Positions 1-9,016 of a stretch of 64,000 nucleotides of DNA are shown one piece after another. The notes below the pieces were generated by a model. It saw only the letters and a program-made list of their open reading frames with translations, searched no databases and was not told the DNA's origin. Numbering within the stretch: position 1 is the stretch's first letter; every line of letters starts with the position of its first letter. The position numbers and the translations under genes were made by a program. This DNA is from Arthrobacter ipis (GTDB lineage: Bacteria; Actinomycetota; Actinomycetes; Actinomycetales; Micrococcaceae): positions 161,967-225,966 of the forward strand of contig NZ_JAAOXD010000004.1 of assembly GCF_014694315.1 (NCBI RefSeq), read 5' to 3'.

Positions 1-1065
1 GGTTCGCGGGGAAACCGGCAGGTCGTCCCGGAGACCACTGCGCCTCAGCCGGTTCAGCCGGACAGGGGCTACCAGCAGGACGCCGGCCACGAGTCCGTCC
101 AGCACGACAACGTTGTTGAGCAGGCGCTCCTGCAGCGCGACAGCAACCGCTCCGGAAACGCCGCACGTGGAGCCGCCGGTGCCGGTGCGGCAGCCGCAGC
201 TTCCGCCGGGGCTTCCGGCGACGGCCGCAGCTCATCCAAGGTGTCGCTGTGGTCCGAGAACGACTATGACTACGTCCCCGAAGACGGGTATGACGACGAC
301 GGCAGCGACGCGCACGAGCCGGACCGCCGTGCAGGCAACTTCCCTCCCGTAACCCGCTCCGGCGCTGCTCCCGCGCCCGACTATTACGACGATGAAGACG
401 ACGAGCCACAGAAGGAGCCGCGTTCCATGCGTTGGCTCGTTGGTGGCCTTCTCGCGGCCGTCCTGATCGTCGGACTCATCTTTGCCGTGACCAACCTCGG
501 CAGCCTCTTCAAGAGCGCACCGCAAACGGAAGCAACCCCCGGAGCCAGCGCACCGCCGTCGGCTGCCACCCAGCCGAGTACCGGAAAGCCAACCCAAAGC
601 ACCGCTCCGGCGGCAGGGCCGCCGGCCATCGAGGGAATCACCCGCCAGGGTAACTTCGATTTCGCTTCGACGTATGACGGCGACCTCGGCAAGGCATCGG
701 ACGGAAACGCGGCGAGCTACTGGTCAGACATGGAGTTCGCCACCGAGGACTGGGGCGGCCTTGCTCCCGAGGGTGTCCCACTGGTGGTCAAGCTTAAGAG
801 CCCTTCCAAGGTCTCCTCGATCACCCTGAACCAGCTGGGTGCCTCGGGCGGAAGCATCACGGTCTTCACCAACGACCGACCGTCGCTGGACGGTGCAAAG
901 CAGGTGGGAACCAACAGCTTCACCTCGCCTGACCTCACCATGCCTCTGGCCGAACCGGTGACAGCCCAGTACGTCATCGTCTCGATCAAGAACCTGCCCA
1001 AGCTCGCAGCCCCGAAGACCCGCTTTGGCTACGGCCTGCGGCTCGCGGAGATCAAGGTCCAGTAG
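1..1065 (+). CDS. C-terminal part of a membrane protein with extracellular discoidin-like domain (5' end outside window)
   Basis: The frame is open from base 1 and ends at a TAG at 1063-1065, so the N-terminus lies upstream. The visible part has an Ala/Ser/Gly-rich and then acidic cytoplasmic linker, a single transmembrane segment (WLVGGLLAAVLIVGLIFAV, about nt 433-490), a Pro/Thr/Ser-rich spacer, and a beta-rich C-terminal region resembling a discoidin/F5-F8 carbohydrate-binding fold. In many actinobacteria the gene just before trxB encodes the MurJ/MviN-associated pseudokinase protein with this topology. In mycobacteria that pseudokinase binds FhaA, and an fhaA gene lies at about 45 kb here. 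The assignment rests on topology and position; the kinase-like part is not visible. Confidence 0.7.
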   Translation, partial: GSRGNRQVVPETTAPQPVQPDRGYQQDAGHESVQHDNVVEQALLQRDSNRSGNAARGAAGAGAAAAASAGASGDGRSSSKVSLWSENDYDYVPEDGYDDDGSDAHEPDRRAGNFPPVTRSGAAPAPDYYDDEDDEPQKEPRSMRWLVGGLLAAVLIVGLIFAVTNLGSLFKSAPQTEATPGASAPPSAATQPSTGKPTQSTAPAAGPPAIEGITRQGNFDFASTYDGDLGKASDGNAASYWSDMEFATEDWGGLAPEGVPLVVKLKSPSKVSSITLNQLGASGGSITVFTNDRPSLDGAKQVGTNSFTSPDLTMPLAEPVTAQYVIVSIKNLPKLAAPKTRFGYGLRLAEIKVQ

Positions 1066-1242
1066 AGGACCCTGCCCAATTGGGGGACACCGCCCCGTCG
1101 GAGACGCTGCCATTCGGCGATCACGTTCCTCCGGGGCGTAACCGGCATGCCCGACATCGCCGGAAACGGTACCCTTGTGGAAAGTCCCGTGGCGGTGTTC
1201 GCGTGCAGGCACGGGCGTTTGTGCCTGCCTGCAGACACGTTT
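1066..1242. other. intergenic leader upstream of trxB, no gene seen
   Basis: Between the membrane protein and trxB promoter there is no frame with a credible start and ribosome-binding site. The AUG-initiated frames here run through the trxB start or are antisense. I see no strong terminator after the upstream gene. Confidence 0.5.
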
Positions 1243-1268
1243 GGAATATTCCACACTGCCAATCAGTT
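1243..1268 (+). promoter_or_regulatory. SigR/SigH-type promoter of trxBA
   Basis: GGAAT at 1243-1247 and GTT at 1266-1268 are separated by exactly 18 bases. This matches the GGAAT-N18-GTT consensus of Streptomyces SigR and mycobacterial SigH, the thiol-oxidative-stress sigma factors whose best-known target is trxBA. The -10 lies about 58 nt before the trxB GTG. The GGAAT is also part of the small palindrome GGAATATTCC. Confidence 0.8.
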
Positions 1269-1326
1269 GTGCCATGTGGCCGGCCGGAAGGCTGGCGCAT
1301 CGACAAAGGAAGAGGTTCACCGTTCA

Positions 1327-2283
1327 GTGAGCACCGCAGAAAACAGCGCGTCAGAAGTACGTGATGTCATCATCGTCGGCTCCGGCCCCGCAGGCTACAC
1401 GGCCGCCGTGTACACGGCCCGCGCCAACCTGAAGCCGCTGCTTCTGGCTGGCTCCGTCACTGCGGGCGGTGAGCTCATGAACACCACTGACGTCGAGAAT
1501 TACCCAGGCTTCCCCGACGGCATCATGGGACCTGACCTCATGGAGAACTTCGAAAAGCAGGCTGCGCGCTTCGGCACCGAAATCCAGTTTGAGGACGTCA
1601 CGGCCCTGGAGCTCGACGGCGACATCAAGACTGTCACCATCGCGACGGGGGAGACCTTCCGCGCCCGCGCTATCATTCTGTCCACCGGCTCGGCGTACCG
1701 CGAGCTCGGCCTGGCCAACGAAAAGCGCCTGTCCGGCCACGGCGTCAGCTGGTGTGCAACCTGCGACGGTTTCTTCTTCAAGGACCAGGACATCGCAGTG
1801 ATCGGCGGCGGCGACTCGGCCATGGAAGAAGCGCTCTTCCTCACCAAGTTCGCCAAGTCCGTGACGGTGGTCCACCGCCGCGACACGCTGAAGGCCTCCA
1901 AGATCATGGGTGACCGGGCACAGGCCCACGAGAAGATCAACTTCGTGTGGAACACCGCCGTCGAGGACGTTCTCGGCGAAGCCAAAGTCACTGGCCTGAA
2001 GCTGAAGAACCTGGTCGACGGCACCGAGTCCGAACTTGCCGTGACCGGCGTCTTCGTGGCTATCGGCAACGATCCGCGCACCGAGCTCGTCAAGGAAAGC
2101 CTGGAGATCACAGAAGCGGGGACCATTGCCGTAGAGGGCCGCAGCTCCCGCACCAGCATCAAGGGCGTCTTCGCCGCCGGCGACGTTGTGGACCCGACCT
2201 ACCGCCAGGCGATCACAGCGTCCGGCTCCGGCTGTGTCGCGGCGATCGACGTGGAGCACTACCTCGCAGACCTTCACGCCTGA
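1327..2283 (+). CDS. trxB: thioredoxin-disulfide reductase
   Basis: The 318-residue flavoenzyme reduces oxidised thioredoxin with NADPH in the cytoplasm. An FAD-binding GSGPAGYT motif is near residue 17, the redox pair CATC is at about residues 144-147, and the NADPH-binding GGGDSAMEEA lies just after it. A C-terminal FAD motif with GVFAAGDV is present. The length is normal for the family. The GTG at 1327 is chosen because AAGGAAGAGG sits about 11 nt upstream and the family normally starts just before the FAD fold; an earlier ATG at 1147 would add about 60 unrelated residues and span the promoter. It forms an operon with trxA 38 bp downstream. Confidence 0.97.
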   Translation: MSTAENSASEVRDVIIVGSGPAGYTAAVYTARANLKPLLLAGSVTAGGELMNTTDVENYPGFPDGIMGPDLMENFEKQAARFGTEIQFEDVTALELDGDIKTVTIATGETFRARAIILSTGSAYRELGLANEKRLSGHGVSWCATCDGFFFKDQDIAVIGGGDSAMEEALFLTKFAKSVTVVHRRDTLKASKIMGDRAQAHEKINFVWNTAVEDVLGEAKVTGLKLKNLVDGTESELAVTGVFVAIGNDPRTELVKESLEITEAGTIAVEGRSSRTSIKGVFAAGDVVDPTYRQAITASGSGCVAAIDVEHYLADLHA

Positions 2284-2321
2284 CCGGCGCTGAGAATCAT
2301 TCGAAGAGAGAGACAAGGGTT

Positions 2322-2648
2322 ATGAGCAACGCAAAAGACGTAACAGACGCAAGCTTCAGCAGTGACGTACTCGCCGCCGACAAGCCGGTAATCGTTGATT
2401 TCTGGGCCGAATGGTGCGGTCCGTGCCGGAAGCTGGGTCCCATCCTGGATGAGATCTCGGTGGAGTACGGCGAGAAGGTTAACGTCGTTAAGGTTAACGT
2501 AGATGACAACCCTGCCATCGCCGCCGAGTATGGCATCACCTCCATTCCTGCCGTGTACCTGTTCCAGGGCGGCGAAGTGAAGAGCACGGTTATCGGCGCC
2601 AAGCCGAAGCAGTTCTTCGAGAAGGAATTCGCGGACGTCCTGTCCTAG
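2322..2648 (+). CDS. trxA: thioredoxin
   Basis: A 108-residue classical thioredoxin and the substrate of the adjacent TrxB. The active site WCGPC is at residues 31-35, the cis-proline region TSIPAV follows at about residue 74, and the family FWAEWCGPC context is intact. It is the second gene of the trxBA operon and therefore probably under the same SigR-type promoter. A strong hairpin terminator follows 55 bp downstream. Confidence 0.97.
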   Translation: MSNAKDVTDASFSSDVLAADKPVIVDFWAEWCGPCRKLGPILDEISVEYGEKVNVVKVNVDDNPAIAAEYGITSIPAVYLFQGGEVKSTVIGAKPKQFFEKEFADVLS

Positions 2649-2702
2649 GCCTAACGCCGGACGGGATATCTGACAGGCAACGCCGGTAACGGTTGCGCTC
2701 AC

Positions 2703-2743
2703 AAGGTGGCCACCACTCCTAGGGGAGTGATGGCCACCTTTTT
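2703..2743 (+). terminator. Rho-independent terminator of trxBA
   Basis: Inverted repeat AAGGTGGCCA / TGGCCACCTT, with further pairing of ACTC/GAGT toward the loop, is followed by a run of five T. It lies directly behind trxA and marks the left edge of the gene-free region. Confidence 0.9.
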
Positions 2744-3147
2744 GTTCCCCAGATGGATCTGGATCTCGATGACCATGGACACCTTGTTCAGTGAAGCATC
2801 TCAGCCAAGCGATCGTGCTAAGGATCTGCCGATCCAGATGCGAGTCGGACGACTCTCCAGTCACCGGAGGCCAAGCACCCTCTGGCCCACTCATTCGGCC
2901 CCGTCAGCGTAGCCCAGCTCTTGCGCGCCTCCCAGTGGTCTGCCCGGCGTCCGAAGGAAACCTTTCGCGGGCTAATTCTGCGCCGTTCCTCGCCCAACGG
3001 CCTCAGGCGTCACACATCTTCAATACGGGCGACACGTGCTCATACAACGCCGCAACCGCGGCCTATTGAGCGCGTTCGCTCCAGATGCGGGCGTCTCGAC
3101 AAGGGCGCGCTATGCGGTTTGGTGGGGTAGGGTTGCGCTGGCGTAGA

Positions 3148-3163
3148 TGTTTCACGTGAAACG
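3148..3163. promoter_or_regulatory. parS: parS site 1
   Basis: Perfect core GTTTCACGTGAAAC (flanks T and G). This is the conserved ParB nucleation site of bacterial chromosomes; ParB and ParA are encoded at 9.0-11.5 kb. Confidence 0.95.
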
Positions 3164-3614
3164 TGCAGGCTCGCCTGGAACCAGAGTCGAGCCGCGGCCC
3201 ACAATTCCCTTCATTCCAGCTGCCCGAACTCGTGGAATCATCTCGATCAACACTACCGCGTAGATAAGAGCTGATGCCACTGCGAGGTGCAAGGTGCATG
3301 CTAGTGGGACATGCGACCTAAAGGTTCGACAACCCTAGCCAGCGGTTGTCACGGCACGTGCGTATTCAGACGACACCTGCGCCTGCCGCCTCGCCCAGGC
3401 TGGTGGAAGGCCACATGCGATGCCTAAAGGTGACTCCCGCCGCTGCTTATCCGGGAAATCCCATAGGTGCCTCCTGTTTGTTGTCGAACGCACCCTCAGG
3501 TGTAATCGCGTAGGCCGCGTGTGCAGGAGTGACCATTAATGAGCATGGGGCCCCGGGCTTTGGGTCAGCCAGACATTCCGTGACCTTACAAGGACACCGT
3601 CCCGCGCGCCCTCC

Positions 3615-3630
3615 TGTTTCACGTGAAACA
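3615..3630. promoter_or_regulatory. parS: parS site 2
   Basis: Perfect 16-bp palindrome TGTTTCACGTGAAACA, identical to the universal parS consensus. Confidence 0.96.
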
Positions 3631-4002
3631 CGGACTGCCTGGCGCGTCGTGCGGTCTAAGTGCTCGAGTCGCTGAGATGCGATGGCTTCGCAGCGCCATG
3701 GGGGAGCGGCAGCTCCGCACGGGTCTCACGCGACCGACGCACGTCACCTCCCGTACAACCGAAGAACCGAGACTCATCCCTCCTTCTGCCCACCCTCGTA
3801 TTCCCGGGAATGCGCCTCCGGCTGCACACGACACGCCAATTGTCTCGCCATGTCTGCTGGTCGGAAACGCACCGCCAGCGTCAGCAGTGCGCACTGGTTC
3901 CCATTCCCAACGCATCCACGCATGCCGAAGCCGGTGCCGATGCCACGCCAGGAGACGCATCGGAGGTAATCGGCGGACCAGCCGCAGCGGGGGGATCCCG
4001 GC

Positions 4003-4042
4003 GACGAGGTCGCACACGGAAGGACGAGGTCGCACACGGAAA
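4003..4042. repeat. 20-bp tandem duplication
   Basis: Two adjacent 20-bp units containing GACGAGGTCGCACACGGAA (4003-4022 and 4023-4042) differ only at the ends. No coding or regulatory role is evident. Confidence 0.8.
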
Positions 4043-4527
4043 TAGGCCCCAGACCGAAAATTGGTCTCAACCCATGCGAATAGCGCGCGGCGTTGGCAGG
4101 ACCCGTTTCTACCCACAAAGGAACGCGAAACTGATTTTCCGGCCTCTTGCGCGATCCGCCCCCATAGTCACCGCGGCCGAGCCTCCGGGGCTTGCCGCCC
4201 GCGGGCAGATTCCACCAACCAGACGAGCGTGCGTAGTGCGGTCGCCCGCCTCGTTGCCGACGCCAGGGTATGTTGGCGCCGATGGTTTTCGGAGAGAGAC
4301 TTCGAACCCCCGATTCGCCCTGCACCTCATGTCGCGGCACCTGAAGGGGTGGGTTCCAGCGTCGCTGCCAGCCGACGGTGCGTTTTCGACGGGATCCGTG
4401 AGACTGCCACGGTTGCAGCCGAACGTGCGGTGACCGCTCCGGCGGGGCTATTGTGGGGAGTTGCTTGCCAAGCTCCTGGCAACACCTCGTGCTGGCCTTC
4501 GCGCGGTTAGGCAAGGAGAGGAAGGTG

Positions 4528-4543
4528 CGGTGCACGTGAAACC
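4528..4543. promoter_or_regulatory. degenerate parS-like site
   Basis: GGTGCACGTGAAAC at 4529-4542 matches the parS core at 12 of 14 positions. The right half-site is intact and the left has two changes. It lies 43 bp before perfect site 3. Confidence 0.5.
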
Positions 4544-4583
4544 ACGCTTACTATCGCATTGGGGCGCCGAGTCCGGTGCGCAT

Positions 4584-4599
4584 CGTTTCACGTGAAACA
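4584..4599. promoter_or_regulatory. parS: parS site 3
   Basis: Perfect GTTTCACGTGAAAC core with C and A flanks. Confidence 0.95.
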
Positions 4600-4917
4600 C
4601 TGCAGGTACAGCTGCTGCCGCATCTTTGGTAAGGGCGATGCGCAGGCACGAGCACGTATTGGCGACCGATCTTCCTTTCCGGGTGGCGCTGCGCACGTTC
4701 TCATGCGGCGCCCGTGCCAAGCGGCAACGTTTAACAACCTAAATCAACTAAACTGCTGGCCCTTCCGCGGATGCGAGCTGCCATCCTGCATGCTAGCCCT
4801 TCGCATTCGTGTAGCGATACCGCTTCAAAGGACGCTGATATCGATAGCGGCATTACCTGTAGATCGGCGTCGCGCTCCGCTACGCTGCCATCAATCTGAT
4901 ACCCGTCATGGCCTAGC

Positions 4918-4933
4918 CGTTTCACGTGAAACG
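4918..4933. promoter_or_regulatory. parS: parS site 4
   Basis: Perfect GTTTCACGTGAAAC core with C and G flanks (symmetrical 16-bp palindrome). Confidence 0.95.
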
Positions 4934-6141
4934 ACAGGGCAGCGGCAAGGCGGCCACGCAGCCAGCCGCCCACATCATGAGAGTACAGCCCGGGGCACGA
5001 CGTAACCATGTCGGATGCCTCCACTCCCGTCAAAAGAGGGCACACCCCGGTGGTCACCAACAAGCAGCGACACGGAACTCGAATCGGGGCTCGGCGGATG
5101 CGGCTCCGACGGCATGCTTAAGATTCTCAATGCGGGAGCCCCCGGACGACGGCGTCTGCTCTACCTCTATGCACGGCCGTGCAGCCGCAGGATCACGTCA
5201 TCGGCAACCTCTACCCATGTGCGATCGTTTCGTGGTCGCAAACCCCAATCTGTAACCGGCAGCTGCCGGCTCACCGCATGGACCCGGCGCCCAATTCGCA
5301 CGACGGCCACTACTATGTTCCGCACGAGGGGTTGGTGCTGCGTGCCCTCCCGAACCCCGGGGCACGACGCCCTGCGAGATGGAGGAGAATCAGATGCGGA
5401 CAGGCGCCGGGTAGTGATGTGGCCTGCTCACACTTCCTCCCCTGCTGCTGACGGTCGAACTCGCTTCAACGCGCGGAAAGTGCCCACCCGTCACCAGCGA
5501 ATCCAACAGCGGAGGACGGAAGGGTGCCCCGTCAGTGCCCCGCACTGGCCTGCAATGTTTCGACTGCAGCGAAGTGGCCCCTTGGGTGACCTTGGACTTA
5601 CACCTCGTGGTGGGATTCGCGCGGTGCGCCCCTAAGGATAATCGAACTTCGATTGGAGTCATGCACGTGGAACTGCTCGACCCCTGACTGCTTTCAAGAA
5701 CGCGCCGGTTCCAATTCTTGCGTCAAAGTCCTTCTCCTCCTCGACGACGAATGAAGGGAAGACGACGTCGGTCCTTGACCAATTGGCCTGAACTGCCGGT
5801 GTGTTGCTGCTGCGGTGATGACAAGCTCAACGATTGGGCGCCGCAACTTCTCCACACCACAATCAACGGTTGGGCCAATAAATGCGGGCCCCCCTTAGAC
5901 CCCGGCTACAGCGCGTGCTCAACTCACTATTACTGCATGCGACTTGCGGGGAGACCAGATGCGCTCTTCTGACTTGGCTCTGGCTGGAGCAGGCATCAGT
6001 TGGTGAACGCTTAAGGACCCGGAATCTGAATTGCCCCAGTCCGACACCGTGGCCACAAGGTCCTTTGGCGACAAGAAGATGACCCACTCCAGGCTCAGCC
6101 GAAGGATGACATGGACCGATGTACTGAGTCGCACCATGACA

Positions 6142-6186
6142 TTATTCACAGTATTATCCACAGGCCAATCCACAGGCTTATCCACA
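6142..6186 (+). promoter_or_regulatory. DnaA-box array A, four boxes at 12-bp period
   Basis: 9-mers start at 6142 (TTATTCACA), 6154 (TTATCCACA), 6166 (CAATCCACA) and 6178 (TTATCCACA), all in the same orientation and exactly 12 bp apart. Two match the DnaA consensus perfectly. The array lies about 9 kb from dnaA within the parS desert. Confidence 0.85.
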
Positions 6187-6424
6187 GCCGCCTGTTGTGC
6201 CCGGAGGCACCCGCGCGCTGTCGGTGAAAAACCTCACAACAGATACACTTCGGGGAATGCCGCGGTGGGCCAGCTGCGTGCGAGTCTTTCATGAAGGCCG
6301 AGACCAAGCAGCACGATCGAATTGTGCGGTAAGTCACCTACCAGGTAACCTATTTCATTCGATGAACGGACTTGCAGCACATTGGAAAGCAAGCTGGCTC
6401 CCCAAGGCGGCGCGGCCACCGCCC

Positions 6425-6440
6425 GGTTTCACGTGAAACA
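6425..6440. promoter_or_regulatory. parS: parS site 5
   Basis: Perfect GTTTCACGTGAAAC core (6426-6439). It lies between the two DnaA-box arrays. Confidence 0.95.
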
Positions 6441-6535
6441 CTTACTGTCCCCGCCGCGTCGCATGGGACCCATGCGTGACAACCGGCTCGGACAGGCACG
6501 GCCAAACTCGAGGCGAGCGCGCCATATCCACTTGG

Positions 6536-6580
6536 TTACCCACAGAGTTATCCACAGGCTTATCCACCAGCCTATCGCCA
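6536..6580 (+). promoter_or_regulatory. DnaA-box array B, four boxes at 12-bp period
   Basis: 9-mers start at 6536 (TTACCCACA), 6548 (TTATCCACA), 6560 (TTATCCACC) and 6572 (CTATCGCCA, weak). They have the same orientation and 12-bp period as array A, whose start is 394 bp upstream. Confidence 0.8.
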
Positions 6581-7103
6581 TCTCCTGGGGTCACGGGGAC
6601 AAGGTCAGAGCCCACGTTCGGCTCAGGTCGAACAGCACCTGCCGGTCTGCTGGAGGACATCGACCAGGGGCACCTTCCGCCTCGGCCGCGGCTGGCATCG
6701 TTAAGGGCGGGGTGGCTTCGAAGTGCGATCTCCGCGCAGGGGACATGTCCGAGACCTGTCCCGGGCCGCCCATCCAGAAGTCGCGAGTAGATGACCGTAG
6801 CCCCTGCCGCCTCCCAGACTGCGGACGAGTCACGCGAGGGGGTGAACCGAATGCTCAGGCACATATGCCAGCCCCTTCACACCCTTCCCCCTGCGAATAG
6901 CGGTGGGCACAACGCCGTGCCGAATCCGTCGCGGTCACCGCTTGGGGAGTCGCTTCTCCCGTGCGAGTCTGCACCTCTGTCCGTCCTCGATGTCAGCCCA
7001 TCAGAACGAATAGCTGCGTAGGTCCCAACGCAGCCCCGCAGCTTCCACTCAAGGCAATCGTTGCTGCGGCGGCTTTCGCTATGCCGGACGGCGCCAGTGG
7101 GGA

Positions 7104-7119
7104 CGTTTCACGTGAAACA
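7104..7119. promoter_or_regulatory. parS: parS site 6
   Basis: Perfect GTTTCACGTGAAAC core with C and A flanks. Confidence 0.95.
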
Positions 7120-7201
7120 CCACGAGCTGACTTGGAGGGGAGTCAAAAATCTAACCGGCTCGGAGACGCTGCTGTGGTCCACCACCGACTGTCCGGCGGG
7201 C

Positions 7202-7234
<33 letters not shown>

Positions 7235-7689
7235 ATCCGAATGCTGCCACCCCAAGGGGGTCCTCCACTCGACCCTCTGCGCGCACGGGCTGGCGAAATA
7301 GCAACCAGGACCGCAGTTGGAGCCAAAGCCGCACCGGTCGTAGTCTTCGGGGCGCTCTTCTCACGAGCTACGACTTTAGCGCCGCAGACATCACTGAATC
7401 GCTGCGCTCTGACGCACCCTAGGTCCGTGTTCTCGCGGCAACTTCGGTTCCCGACCACTGGACATTATGTCGCCTGCGTTCGGCGATGCCTTCGGTCACA
7501 CGCTTAGAAGCAAGTGGTGGCTTACCCGCTCAACAGCTCTGCAGCCAGCGCAAGGACCGGGCGATGCGGCTGTGCCATCCTCGTCTTGCTCATCCGACGA
7601 GGGCGTCCGTTGGCAAGACGAGACGTGGCTAGCCACTGGAAGTGCTCCACCTTGTTGCCTCAGAAACATGTGCGGCCAGCCTAGTCGCT

Positions 7690-7705
7690 CGTTTCACGTG
7701 AAACA
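7690..7705. promoter_or_regulatory. parS: parS site 7
   Basis: Perfect GTTTCACGTGAAAC core with C and A flanks. Confidence 0.95.
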
Positions 7706-8209
7706 TCCCCGGTAGACGAGACGGCCTGCGCAGAAGAGGTACCAATCGCCGTGGACCATCAGGTGAACTCTGGCCGACCCCACTAGTTCGGTGCTTGACG
7801 CGGTCCTGGTGCTCTCGGACGGAGACGCGTGGTACGTGGTCCAGCGGAATGGTCACGTGACGAACGCGGTGGGCCCGCGACACTAGCCGATCACCACCAA
7901 GGGATACAGTGGGCGTGCTCCGCTAAGGAGCAGCGGGCCCGCTATACCCACCAAGTCCAGCCGAAATGGCCTTTAGCATTCTAGAGCGGTGCAAGGAGGC
8001 GCAATAGAACAGGACGCGAGGACACTACAGATCGGGCGGTGGGGCGCCAACAGAATTGCGCGCTTCCGGAGAACGGACGGCAAAAGGTCCAGCCGGGCGC
8101 ATTTACTATCGCATTGCTGCCCCGGCTGCTTGCGGACAAGAGGCAGCACGGCGGCGGAGAAACGTCGGTTGCCTGGAGGTCAGTCGCCCCGGGGGACCAC
8201 TCCGGCCCC

Positions 8210-8225
8210 TGTTTCACGTGAAACA
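8210..8225. promoter_or_regulatory. parS: parS site 8
   Basis: Perfect 16-bp TGTTTCACGTGAAACA palindrome; last full site before parB. Confidence 0.96.
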
Positions 8226-8974
8226 GTCCCACCGTCTGCAGGCCCCACCGCAACGGCTCGTGGCGCCCCCAGGAGACTGGCACCGACTGGTGCCGCCCCT
8301 CCCTCGTATTCCAGAAGCAGGCTAGCGCTAGTGACAGTTCCAGGGATGATGCCCACGCGGCGAAGGGAGATCGGGCTACCTCCCCGGTTCCGCTTACACA
8401 GCGCGGGCTAGGGCTAGGGTCCGCGCCAACATAGCTCGCAGATGGCTGCAGGAGGGCTTATCAGGCGCTGAGCGCGGCCAGAAGCGCGTCTCCCGAGGCA
8501 CTAAAAGCATGGGACCAGCGTTCTAAACCCTCACATCTGCGAAGACCACGTATAGCGAGAAGGAGCGTTCGGTTGCAGTCTGCGTGGAAAATGCCAGCCA
8601 CACGGAGCCAAGCACAATTCACGCAGACAGGAGCGGCTGACAAATTATCTATGGAGCAGAAAAGGAGCTCCTTACGGCGCCAGCGGCATTCGTGTCGAGT
8701 CACTCATGCAAGAGCTTAGGGACTGCCGTCACAAGAAGAAGGCACACGCCCGGGTGCATGCAACCCGTAAGCCAGGGTTAGTCCACATCGAGGTGTGGCC
8801 TGCTTGTCAGGCAAAGCGAAAGTGAAGTCCGGAGCCCACTAGCCTGCTCGCCGTCGGTGCTACGCAATCAAACGTGGCTCTGACCAATACAGGGCTACCG
8901 TGACCAACCTGCAAACTTCTGCATTATCGTCGGACACAGACCGCATACGGAAAAATAGACCTTGTGGACACAGA

Positions 8975-9002
8975 AAAAGGCCCGTTCACGTGAACGGGCC
9001 CT
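8975..9002 (-). terminator. terminator of parAB containing a parS-like core
   Basis: Read on the minus strand, GGGCCCGTTCAC / GTGAACGGGCCC forms a near-perfect hairpin followed by TTTTT, directly downstream of the parB stop. Its centre, TTCACGTGAA, is the 10-bp heart of parS, lacking one T/A pair on each side. Confidence 0.85.
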
Positions 9003-9016
9003 TCTCGACTGGTTCT

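Noticed and set aside
3960..4050. Origin of a mobile element in the desert
   Set aside because: No transposase remnant, terminal inverted repeats or target duplications; the 20-bp repeat is a simple tandem duplication.
3619..4535. Several 100-250 codon frames in the parS desert
   Set aside because: They overlap in multiple frames, lack Shine-Dalgarno sequences and share only parS-derived peptides such as FHVKH.
7841..7866. GGTCACGTGACG as another parS
   Set aside because: Only the TCACGTGA centre matches; outer parS positions are lost.
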